7,030 nt of DNA from an uncultured Bacteroidota bacterium (GTDB lineage Bacteria > Bacteroidota > Bacteroidia > Chitinophagales > Chitinophagaceae). How positions within the stretch are numbered: position 1 is the first letter of the stretch; each line of letters begins with the position of its first letter. The notes under the pieces are model-generated. The model did not search any database. It was not told where the DNA came from and was given only the letters and a program-made list of their open reading frames with translations. Shown here one piece after another: positions 1 to 6,800 of the stretch. The stretch lies in the NCBI GenBank assembly GCA_903906615.1, contig CAIVKT010000412.1, forward strand, positions 1-7,030, read 5' to 3'. The position numbers and the translations under genes are program-made.

Positions 1-549
1 GATGTGGTACTTGATGCCTATGTAGTTATTCAGCGCCTTATTCTTGCCGGTTATAAATGGCCGGTGCCACTTCACATCTATATTGCTACGCTTGCCCCAT
101 GTGCCACACGCTACCTTCGCGGTATAAGTATGCGCGCCTGCGTTCACAGTAAATATCCCGTTTGCCTGCTGCACATTATCTGCCTTTGTTTTGGTGAGCA
201 AGGTAGCGCCTGACTCCTGTGCCAATCGCGCCAGCGCATCATCCAGCACATACCTGCTAATACCAAAACCACCTTGCGACAATTCTGTATTGAGTTCGTT
301 CCCTTTAGTATCCGTTACCTGTAGCTTATTAATAACAGGCAAAGCCATAGCGCCAACCGGCAAACCGAGTCCCTCCAAAAAAGGTTTGCTTTCCAAGCTT
401 ATGTATTCACCACACACCTTGTGGCGTGGATACACATCTTTCTCCAACACCAATACTCTATATCCTATGCGGGACAGCACAATCGCCGCCGACAGCCCCG
501 CGAGGCCGCCGCCAACAATGGCTACATCATATGCGTTACTGTTATCCAT
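1..549 (-). CDS. FAD-dependent oxidoreductase, geranylgeranyl-reductase/PHBH-like (3' end outside window)
   Basis: Only the N-terminal 183 residues are present; the reading frame is open to the window edge. Residues 8-22 form a Rossmann strand-loop-helix with VGGGLAGLSAA (GxGxxG-type FAD binding), followed by an acidic residue at the end of the second strand (VLEK, about 34-37). Residues 41-50 read PRHKVCGEYI, the PRxKxCGE signature typical of geranylgeranyl reductases and of related flavin hydroxylases and halogenases. ACGTWGKRS near 148-155 resembles the segment where such proteins contact the flavin. Family members are usually about 370-420 residues, so roughly half is missing. The ATG at 549 overlaps the upstream methyltransferase stop by 8 bases, which implies translational coupling. 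By context it would hydroxylate, oxidise or reduce the methylated polyketide; the exact reaction cannot be read from this half. A ring hydroxylase or a double-bond reductase are both possible. Confidence 0.88.
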   Translation of the reverse strand, partial: MDNSNAYDVAIVGGGLAGLSAAIVLSRIGYRVLVLEKDVYPRHKVCGEYISLESKPFLEGLGLPVGAMALPVINKLQVTDTKGNELNTELSQGGFGISRYVLDDALARLAQESGATLLTKTKADNVQQANGIFTVNAGAHTYTAKVACGTWGKRSNIDVKWHRPFITGKNKALNNYIGIKYHI

Positions 550-1246
550 TCTTTACTATGATAAGGTAACGAAACGCCCATTGCCACCGGATGGTGTAGT
601 TGGTAATACCGGCCATTGCAAGCACTTGCTCCCACTCCTTGCGCACCAATGCCCGCTTTACAGATAGCGGCCCGTCATGTTTTACAAGATAAGATCTCGA
701 CAATAAACCCGTGAGTAGCTTTATAGCATGATACGCCACACGATGCCGTTGCAGGTCGTTTATAAAAAAGCCCAGCCTGCTGTTTTGGTGCATCCATTGC
801 AGTTGTTCCACTAATTGCACCTCCGTAAAATGATGGCAAAACAACGAAGAGAAAATAACATCAGGCTTCGCATCCTTCCATTGCGCTTGCCTGTAGTCGC
901 TGCATATCCATGTGGTGTCGGCGGGAGCATGTTGCTGTGCATAGGTGATGCACTCTGCCTTCATATCTATGCCGGTAAGCGCAAACGGGATATTCCTTTT
1001 TTGCAGCATCTTGCCCACGGCTACCAAATTATCTCCGCCACCACAGCCGATCTCCGCTATTGCCAATTTTTTATTATGGCCATGCAATTGATCAGCAAAA
1101 TACCCAATCCCTTTACAGGTGATTTTGTGCCCGCCAAGCAAGGTATTTATGGTGTTCAGTTCTTTCAAATTGACCTCCATATCAGCAAAAGGGATGTTAT
1201 CCCCATCCAACAGTTCTTTTTGGTATGACCGGTGCGCAAAACTCAT
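542..1246 (-). CDS. class I SAM-dependent methyltransferase of type III PKS cassette
   Basis: This is a 234-residue cytosolic protein with a class I methyltransferase fold. Motif I is EIGCGGGDNL at residues 65-74. The acidic residue that usually binds the SAM ribose is D94 in TGIDMK, and D117 in CSDYR fits the adenine-side motif. DVIFSSLFCHHF at 129-140 is the strand 4 region. Near 162-172 an NDLQRHRVAY segment is followed by LVKHDGPLSVKRA (187-199); these recall the methyltransferases that accompany polyketide synthases and CGE-type flavoproteins in Bacteroidota. The start is firm because ATG overlaps the PKS stop as ATGA, and the end overlaps the flavoprotein start by 8 bases. The likely substrate is the PKS product, with O- or C-methylation of a phenol or pyrone. 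That is inferred from context; the sequence does not tell O from C transfer. Confidence 0.9.
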   Translation of the reverse strand: MSFAHRSYQKELLDGDNIPFADMEVNLKELNTINTLLGGHKITCKGIGYFADQLHGHNKKLAIAEIGCGGGDNLVAVGKMLQKRNIPFALTGIDMKAECITYAQQHAPADTTWICSDYRQAQWKDAKPDVIFSSLFCHHFTEVQLVEQLQWMHQNSRLGFFINDLQRHRVAYHAIKLLTGLLSRSYLVKHDGPLSVKRALVRKEWEQVLAMAGITNYTIRWQWAFRYLIIVKNG

Positions 1247-2334
1247 GCTACAGTCATTGTTATGCTTTCCATAGTAAGGCCGGGGCCAAAGGCAGCCGCA
1301 AATATCTTTTCGCCTTTATCGCCAATAATGCCATGCCACATCTCCTGCAACACAAAGAGTATTGTGCAAGACGACATATTGCCGTACTGCCGCAGCACAC
1401 TGCGCGATGCGGCCATATCCTCCTCATCTATACCTAATCCGTTGCCCAGCGCATCCAGTATACGCTTGCCACCGGGATGTATACACCAATACCGAACGTC
1501 CTCATGCTTGCAACCGGCTTTGTGTAGCGCCCTGTCCTTCATCTTGCCTATATCTGCCCTGAAAATATCCGGCACATCGCCCGCAAGCGTCATTATAAAT
1601 CCTGTGGAGGACAGGTTCCACGTCATGCTGCCCTGCGCGTCTTTCAGCACTTCGGAGTAAAAGCTGTCCATCCTTAGCCCTTCCCTTTCCGATAGGTCGC
1701 TGCTGATAAGCACAGCCCCGGAGCCATCGCCAAACAGCAGCGGCGCCACAATAGTATCTTCCGAAAATGTTTTTTGAAAATGCAGCGAGCATAGCTCTGT
1801 GCATACCACCAGCACATGCGCCTTCGGGTGTGCAGCTACTATGTCATTGGCCATTTTAAGTCCATGCACAGCAGCGTAGCAGCCCATAAAGTTGATGGCA
1901 GTGCGGCAAGTATCAGCAGCCAGGCCCATAGCCTCCATCAGTTGCAGCTCCAGCCCCGGTGCGCTCATGCCGGTGCAGCTTACCGTTATCAGGTGCGTTA
2001 TATCTTCTTTTCTGATGATGCCATCTATGCACTTTTCTGCTGCCCTTAAGCTTAGTGGCAGTGCGTTTTCTGTAAACCATTTCATCCTGTGTTCCAGGTT
2101 AGGAAAAGGCTCCAGGTCTTTTGATTTGGGGAAGAATTGCCATTCGTCTATGGGCAAGGTAAAATCGGGTATCACCGAGTAGCGGGTATCTATACCACTA
2201 TGCTCATACAGGTATTTTAATACCCTGCGTTGTTTTTCATCTGCCCCGTACGCACCCTCCATAAAAGCCAGCAGACTTGCCTGGTTGTGCTTGTATTGTG
2301 GCACTTCTGTTGCTATTGATATTATTTTCCCCAT
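1243..2334 (-). CDS. type III polyketide synthase (chalcone/stilbene synthase family)
   Basis: The 363-residue length is normal for a bacterial type III PKS. The complete catalytic triad is visible: Cys152 in NFMGCYAA, His286 in CIHPGGK and Asn319 in YGNMSS. GDGSGA (202-207) and the C-terminal FGPGLTME (349-356) are family hallmarks, and VSCTGMSAPG (118-127) is the usual thiolase-fold segment. Such enzymes condense a CoA- or ACP-bound starter, often a long fatty acyl group in bacteria, with malonyl-CoA to give alkylpyrones or alkylresorcinols; the chain length made here cannot be read off. It is first in the three-gene cassette, and its TGA overlaps the methyltransferase ATG. The ATG at 2334 begins a standard GKIISIATEVP strand, so the start is good. 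No Shine-Dalgarno is seen, as is usual in Bacteroidota. The 114 bases upstream show no convincing promoter. Confidence 0.96.
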   Translation of the reverse strand: MGKIISIATEVPQYKHNQASLLAFMEGAYGADEKQRRVLKYLYEHSGIDTRYSVIPDFTLPIDEWQFFPKSKDLEPFPNLEHRMKWFTENALPLSLRAAEKCIDGIIRKEDITHLITVSCTGMSAPGLELQLMEAMGLAADTCRTAINFMGCYAAVHGLKMANDIVAAHPKAHVLVVCTELCSLHFQKTFSEDTIVAPLLFGDGSGAVLISSDLSEREGLRMDSFYSEVLKDAQGSMTWNLSSTGFIMTLAGDVPDIFRADIGKMKDRALHKAGCKHEDVRYWCIHPGGKRILDALGNGLGIDEEDMAASRSVLRQYGNMSSCTILFVLQEMWHGIIGDKGEKIFAAAFGPGLTMESITMTVA

Positions 2335-2448
2335 CGCTACACTAATATGCGGCTATTAGGACACAATTGTTTGCCCTAACGCCTGAAACGGGACTATCCC
2401 CTATCCAGAAAGTAAAATATCGAGCCAACCACTGCTATCGGCCGGGAA
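2335..2448. other. 114-base gap between the TMTC-like gene and the PKS cassette
   Basis: Both flanking genes point left. I find no TTG/TAnnTTTG promoter pair on the minus strand and no GC-rich hairpin followed by T residues. A weak AT-rich inverted repeat (CTAATA / TATTAG, 2342-2347 and 2354-2359) sits just before the PKS start. The gap is therefore compatible either with its own unrecognised promoter or with read-through from the sensor/TMTC pair. Confidence 0.4.
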
Positions 2449-4341
2449 TTATTTCTTTTTACCAAGCGTGTCCGTTTTCCCAAGTTCCCTGTTTGCCGCA
2501 GCTATGATACCTGCAGATAGCTGGTTGCCGGGGTCTTGCGCCAATGCTTGCTGAGAGAAATATATGGCTGTATCAAATACACGCATTTGCAAATAGCTCA
2601 TGGCTATATTGTTCATCACAGCTACATTACCAGGGCTTATCTGCAATGCCTGCCTGCATAGGACTGCGCTGGTGGCATATTGCTGCCGGGCAAAGTAAAC
2701 AGCGCCCAGGTCGCATAACGCAACCGGGTTTTGTGGGGCCAGCGCTACAGCCTGCTTCAGTTGCACCTCGGCAGAGTCGTATCGCTGTAGCTTCGCAAAC
2801 AGGTTGCCGAGATAGCTGTGTGCGCTGCTGTTGCCGGGGTATATGCTTATTGATCGCTCCACGTGATCTATACCCTGCTGCATCATGCGTTCTTTGTCTT
2901 TAGAGTCTGTTTCATCGGCCACGCCATCTGTTGTTTCTTCATACCCCAGCGATTGCAGCAGGCGTGCATTGTCGGGCGACTTTGCTGCATCAGCTTTTGC
3001 AAGAGTGTAGTTATCTTTCCACTCGGCATTCCGCCGTATAGTTAGCCCGGCAAATATTACCAGAACGGGTATCAGTGCCAGCCACATTTTCTTAGGAATA
3101 GTATCGCTATCCTTCGCCGGCAACTGATGCAGCAACAATGAAATAAACAAACAAAAACCGACCGATGGAAAGAACAAAAAACGCTCGGCCATTGTAGAAC
3201 CTATGAGTATAAAAATATTAGCAAACAACGCGATCGTAATGATGTAGAACAGCCCTGCAAAAGCATACAGGCCATTCTTCTTTACCAACGCCACTACGCT
3301 CATCACGGTTACACCTGCATACAGTAACACCGACAAAAGCACCCACACATTCCCAAACCCTGCAAAACCGAATGTATGGTAGCCATAATCGCACACCAGC
3401 GGGTAAGGCACGAACAGCAGACGAGCATAATATCCCAGCATCATTATTGCAGTCGCCACCCTCACTGATACCGATGGCGCTCCGGCCAGCATATTATCCA
3501 AAAAGCCCGGCGCACCTGTGCTTTCGGCATGGTTTATTTTGAGGATATACTGCCTCAGCAGAATGAATGCCACAGCAACTACCAGCGTTACTACTGATAG
3601 AAGTGTACTCCTTCTCTTGTCTCTGTTCTTATAAAAGAAAAAGATCAGCGGCACCACCAGCACAAAGCTCACCGATGTTTCTTTCGATAGCAATGACAGT
3701 AATAAACACAAAGACCCGGCCACCAGTTGCCACACCTTGCCTGATGATGCATATTTCACAAATAGAATCAAACAACTGAAAGCAAAAAAGAAGCACAGCA
3801 GCTCGTCCCTGCTTTTTATATTGGCCACCACTTCGGTATGTATGGGGTGTTGCGCAAAGAGCAGGCAGGCAACAAATACCACACCTCTATTTTCGTCATC
3901 AAACAAGGCATTGAGGAATAGGTACAGCAATGCTACGCAGGCAGCAAACAAAAGGATATTGACAAGGTGGTTGCCCGCAGGCCAGTCGCCCCACAACTGT
4001 CGCTCTATGGCAAAGCACACCAGTGGCAGCGGGCGGTACAGGTCGTTGGTGGTGGTGGCATCATTATTAATCCTGAACCCTTTGAGGTAGGGTGTGGCCA
4101 GTATAGTGGGTATGCCCTTTATCCCTTGCGCCACATAAGCATTCTGTTTGATCACGCCCAGGTCGTCCAGCACATAGCCGTTATTAAGGGTATCAGCATA
4201 CACCAGCAGCGACAAAATAATGAGGAGCAGTAAAGGTTTGTAAGACAGCAGAAATGATCCGGCATTAACCTGTACGATCTGCTCCTTACCCGCAATATCA
4301 TTTTTGCTTTTCATAGCTGCTGCACGCAATGGATCAGGCAT
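2449..4341 (-). CDS. TMTC-like GT-C membrane glycosyltransferase with C-terminal TPRs
   Basis: This 630-residue protein has a hydrophobic N-terminal two thirds with about ten or more membrane segments, then a soluble TPR tail. The first membrane helix (about 34-50) is followed by YVLDDLGVI with Asp59-Asp60, the extracytoplasmic acidic motif of GT-C enzymes. NHLVNILLF (124-132), FAQHPIHTE (162-170) followed by NIKSRDE, LLSLLSKET (214-222), YARLLFVPYPL (305-315) and MAERFLFFPSVGFCL (384-398) match the pattern of TMTC proteins (DUF1736). Three clear TPRs lie at about 505-536, 539-570 and 573-604 and should face the periplasm. Animal TMTCs transfer mannose from a lipid carrier to cadherins; here a protein O-glycosyltransferase role is inferred, and donor and acceptor are unknown. 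The gene follows the TPR sensor by 16 bases, so the two are probably co-transcribed. Met10 (4314) is an alternative start. Many bacterial relatives are annotated only as TPR proteins. Confidence 0.85.
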   Translation of the reverse strand: MPDPLRAAAMKSKNDIAGKEQIVQVNAGSFLLSYKPLLLLIILSLLVYADTLNNGYVLDDLGVIKQNAYVAQGIKGIPTILATPYLKGFRINNDATTTNDLYRPLPLVCFAIERQLWGDWPAGNHLVNILLFAACVALLYLFLNALFDDENRGVVFVACLLFAQHPIHTEVVANIKSRDELLCFFFAFSCLILFVKYASSGKVWQLVAGSLCLLLSLLSKETSVSFVLVVPLIFFFYKNRDKRRSTLLSVVTLVVAVAFILLRQYILKINHAESTGAPGFLDNMLAGAPSVSVRVATAIMMLGYYARLLFVPYPLVCDYGYHTFGFAGFGNVWVLLSVLLYAGVTVMSVVALVKKNGLYAFAGLFYIITIALFANIFILIGSTMAERFLFFPSVGFCLFISLLLHQLPAKDSDTIPKKMWLALIPVLVIFAGLTIRRNAEWKDNYTLAKADAAKSPDNARLLQSLGYEETTDGVADETDSKDKERMMQQGIDHVERSISIYPGNSSAHSYLGNLFAKLQRYDSAEVQLKQAVALAPQNPVALCDLGAVYFARQQYATSAVLCRQALQISPGNVAVMNNIAMSYLQMRVFDTAIYFSQQALAQDPGNQLSAGIIAAANRELGKTDTLGKKK

Positions 4342-4357
4342 GTAGGCCGCGCCTGTT

Positions 4358-6073
4358 TTATTTTTTATCAGGGCCGTCTTTGTAGCGCAGCCTGTTTTCT
4401 TTATACACCACTTCCTTCACTACATTATCCAGTTTTTCAGTGGCAATATTCAGCTTATTGATCACTTCCCCGTTAATAGGGTCTGTGGGGTCGTCGTGGT
4501 TAAAAAGTTGCAGCAGGCCCAGTATAGTGGCTACCGGGCCGCGCACATCATGCGCCTGCGTATGGGCTATATCGCTCAGCACATTGCTTTGGGCCTCAAT
4601 ATGCGCCAGGTGCCTTTCTTTTTCTTTGGAGAGCAACTCGTTGTATTTCTTTTGTGTATTGTAATTTCGGTAAACGAAAAACGCCAGCAGTAAGATAAGC
4701 ACAGAGGCAACAACGCTTGTATAAGTATAAGTCTGCTGCCTCGCTATCCTGCTTTGGAAAACGATTTGCCTGTTTGTACTATCTATCAACTCTCTTTGCT
4801 TGAATTCGGATTCGACCTGCCTGCGTGTATATTCATTCTCGTTGGCCGTTATGTTCAAACTGTCTTTCACATTTATGTATTCATTCAGCGTTCTGAAGGC
4901 ATCTTCATACTGTCCTTTTTGCTGGTAGGCTGTGGCCAGTACTGCCAGTACATCCCTTTGGTCATCGAGTATTTTCGTTTGCCTTGCTATATCCAGCGCT
5001 TTTTTCAGGTAAAAAACAGCCAGGTCATAATTGCCTTGCTTTAAATAGACATTCCCCAAAGTAGCATTTGATTTTGAAAGCAGGTCCAGGTAACCCTGGG
5101 CTTCAGCAAGCCTCAATGAACTGTCTGCATACGCCAGGGCGTTGGGGAAAGAACTTTTTTTCAAATAAATATTACCCAGTTCGTTCAATACCCGCACCTC
5201 ATATTTAAAATTGGTAAGCCCCACACAGCTGTCTAAGGCGCTATGATAGTAGGCTATGGCTGTATCATAGTCGCCCTTTTCCGTATATACTTTACCTATA
5301 CCGATCAGGCTGCTCACCACAAATACTTTGCTTTTGATCAGGATAGCCTGTTGATATCCTTTTTTATATATTTCCAGTCCGCGGTTCAGTTGTTTTTTAG
5401 AAAGATATAATTCTCCCATGTTGATATATAATGCAGCTTTCATTCCTCCATCTTCCTGCGATATGTTTTTTTTTGACCGCTCATAATCATCAAATTTTGT
5501 TAGTGCGGAATCGTAACATGCAAGCGCATTTGAGTATGCGCCGATAGCATTGCAAAGAACACCTTTATCGGCAAGTATGGATATTTCCACATCAGGGCAG
5601 GCATTTACCTGCAACCCCCTGTCATAGTCTTCAAGGGTCAGTAAATACTCAGATAGCTGTTGATGATATTTTCCTATCGTTTGCCAGGCAGTTGCTTCAT
5701 CATTTTTATTCCCGTTACTGTTGGCCAGGTTCACATTGTTCCCAAAATATTCAAACGCCTTAGTATAGTTTTTCGAACACTCAAAATATATATACCCTAT
5801 CGTCAGGTTAGCTGAATAAATCCCTTTATACCATTTTATCCGCTCTGCTATACGTTTTGCTTCGTTTGCTATCGCCAGCTTGTATACAGAATCCTCACAA
5901 TAAGCCCTGGAAACCATATCAATCAGCGTACTCACCTTTTCAGAATCCGAAGAAAGATTTTGTACGGATGCAATAACGGAGTCCGGGTTATTAACAGATT
6001 GGCTATAGGAATGCGAAGGAGTACATACTACCAACCCGATTATAGTCAAAAATCTTTTAAGCTGTTTCTGCAT
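4358..6073 (-). CDS. periplasmic-TPR membrane protein ending in a DHp (HisKA-like) domain without ATPase
   Basis: I place the start at the ATG at 6073, giving 571 residues; a longer frame is open to a TTG at 6088, but it adds only five residues before a good signal peptide. Residues 1-25 have basic QKQLKR, a hydrophobic core and a YSQS cleavage region. Several TPRs run from about 80 to 400, with clear examples near 256-286 and 336-366. A single membrane helix lies at about 453-469, then a charged coiled coil, then SDIAHTQAHDVRGPVATI (500-517), which carries an H-box with His508, and a second DHp helix at about 535-558. The protein stops about 60 residues after the H-box, with no N, G1 or G2 boxes of an HATPase domain. 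It resembles the input and dimerisation half of Bacteroidota TPR sensor kinases. Signalling would need a partner, or the domain may only dimerise or accept phosphate. It is first in a pair with the TMTC-like gene. Confidence 0.87.
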   Translation of the reverse strand: MQKQLKRFLTIIGLVVCTPSHSYSQSVNNPDSVIASVQNLSSDSEKVSTLIDMVSRAYCEDSVYKLAIANEAKRIAERIKWYKGIYSANLTIGYIYFECSKNYTKAFEYFGNNVNLANSNGNKNDEATAWQTIGKYHQQLSEYLLTLEDYDRGLQVNACPDVEISILADKGVLCNAIGAYSNALACYDSALTKFDDYERSKKNISQEDGGMKAALYINMGELYLSKKQLNRGLEIYKKGYQQAILIKSKVFVVSSLIGIGKVYTEKGDYDTAIAYYHSALDSCVGLTNFKYEVRVLNELGNIYLKKSSFPNALAYADSSLRLAEAQGYLDLLSKSNATLGNVYLKQGNYDLAVFYLKKALDIARQTKILDDQRDVLAVLATAYQQKGQYEDAFRTLNEYINVKDSLNITANENEYTRRQVESEFKQRELIDSTNRQIVFQSRIARQQTYTYTSVVASVLILLLAFFVYRNYNTQKKYNELLSKEKERHLAHIEAQSNVLSDIAHTQAHDVRGPVATILGLLQLFNHDDPTDPINGEVINKLNIATEKLDNVVKEVVYKENRLRYKDGPDKK

Positions 6074-6260
6074 GTTAAGGCTTGTCAAAGACTATATTAT
6101 TTTTTAGAATTATCACTAAAATGCTAAAGCTACAAAGAATGTCTTTATTTTTTTAAATTTCCAAAACAAACATTTTAATATTTAATTTAACATCCTATGT
6201 TAATGTTTGCGTTAAATCAAGCAATTTATGCTTACTTTTATATTAATAAACTACTTGTAT
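6074..6260. promoter_or_regulatory. AT-rich divergent intergenic region with presumed promoters
   Basis: This stretch separates the minus-strand TPR sensor from the plus-strand exported protein and is much richer in A and T than the flanking genes, so both promoters should lie here. The Bacteroidota consensus (TTTG or TTG, about 19 bases, TAnnTTTG) is met only loosely. On the plus strand TACTTTTA at 6233-6240 matches five of six fixed positions, but the nearest TTTG (6206-6209) is 23 bases upstream. On the minus strand TAGCTTTA (6132 down to 6125) also matches five of six without a well-spaced upstream element. I treat the individual boxes as suggestions. No RNA gene or coding frame is evident here beyond the possible 33-base N-terminal extension of the plus-strand gene. 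Confidence 0.45.
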
Positions 6261-6743
6261 ATGGCTCAGCAATTACTTTCTCAGATCAGCACAACATTCC
6301 TCGGAATTTTACTTGTATTTACATCTACTACTTTGTTTGCCGATGGCTATTCGTCGGGTCTTACATTTGGAAGGCCGCAAGGTTCTGTACATGCAGCTTG
6401 TGCCGGCTACGGCGTATGTGTAGAAGGTGTTACGGACATTCCAAACTCCGCTAACCCGGAAGCTATCAATGTTACATTTACTACAGCGCCAAACGACATC
6501 ACAACATTGATCATGACCTTTAGCCTCAATGACCTGAAGAACAGCCAGCCCGACCAGGTAGCGCTCTTCACCAACCCAGCAGGCATATACCAGTTTGATG
6601 CCGAGTACGATCTTACGTCTCCTGGCTTTCAGCAATTAAACCTTTTACCAAATGCTGCAATACTGCCATCTACTCCCGGTACTGTAGTCATCAACGGCGA
6701 CCAGGTAACCGTTTATTTCAGTTATTACTACGCGCAGAATTAA
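6261..6743 (+). CDS. small exported protein of unknown function
   Basis: I do not recognise this protein. From the ATG at 6261 it has 160 residues: a hydrophobic stretch at about 11-26 (TTFLGILLVF) ending in LFA-DG gives a plausible signal peptide with cleavage after residue 27. The n-region lacks Lys or Arg, which is a weak point. An upstream in-frame ATG at 6228 would add 11 residues of AT-rich coding (LTFILINYLY); I prefer 6261 because the added part blurs the signal peptide and overlaps the best -7-like box. The mature part has only two cysteines, Cys47 and Cys53 in AACAGYGVC, which could form a disulfide or bind a metal. It is otherwise polar and rich in beta-favouring residues, ending TVVINGDQVTVYFSYYY. 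It appears monocistronic and is followed by a strong palindrome. A small secreted or periplasmic beta-rich protein is the most that can be said. Confidence 0.7.
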   Translation: MAQQLLSQISTTFLGILLVFTSTTLFADGYSSGLTFGRPQGSVHAACAGYGVCVEGVTDIPNSANPEAINVTFTTAPNDITTLIMTFSLNDLKNSQPDQVALFTNPAGIYQFDAEYDLTSPGFQQLNLLPNAAILPSTPGTVVINGDQVTVYFSYYYAQN

Positions 6744-6762
6744 TTCTGTTCTTACAATATAA

Positions 6763-6800
6763 AACTAAAATGGTGAAGCAATTGCTTCACCATTTTAGTT
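6763..6800. terminator. perfect 38-base palindrome, probable bidirectional terminator
   Basis: Two 19-base arms are exact reverse complements, centred between 6781 and 6782. As RNA this makes a stem of up to 17 base pairs with an AAUU loop. The GC-richer core (GGTGAAGC / GCTTCACC) is flanked by A-rich DNA on the left and TTTTAGTT on the right, so each strand ends the hairpin with a U-rich arm. It lies between convergent genes: 19 bases after the stop at 6743, and overlapping the stop (6789-6787) of the minus-strand gene. This is what a two-way intrinsic terminator should look like. Confidence 0.8.

Noticed and set aside
191..667. Plus-strand open frame of 158 codons
   Set aside because: It lies antisense to the flavoprotein and methyltransferase, both of which show clear family motifs; its translation is Ser/Pro-rich with no recognisable pattern.
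1232..1660. Plus-strand open frame antisense to the PKS
   Set aside because: The PKS catalytic His and Asn regions are encoded on the other strand here; the antisense translation shows no domain.
2342..2359. Inverted repeat CTAATA/TATTAG just upstream of the PKS start, possible translational control hairpin
   Set aside because: A six-base AT-rich stem is too weak and too common to support a regulatory claim.
6074..6088. TTG start extending the TPR sensor by five residues
   Set aside because: The ATG at 6073 starts a standard signal peptide (MQKQLKRF); the extension adds TSLN before the basic n-region and has no supporting ribosome site.
6309..6635. Minus-strand open frame antisense to the exported protein
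   Set aside because: The plus-strand frame has a signal peptide and ends just before a terminator; the antisense translation is Arg/Cys-rich and patternless.
6735..6748. 14-base palindrome CAGAATTAATTCTG spanning the stop of the exported protein
   Set aside because: It is exact but short and AT-rich and would form little stable RNA structure; probably chance next to the stronger palindrome at 6763-6800.
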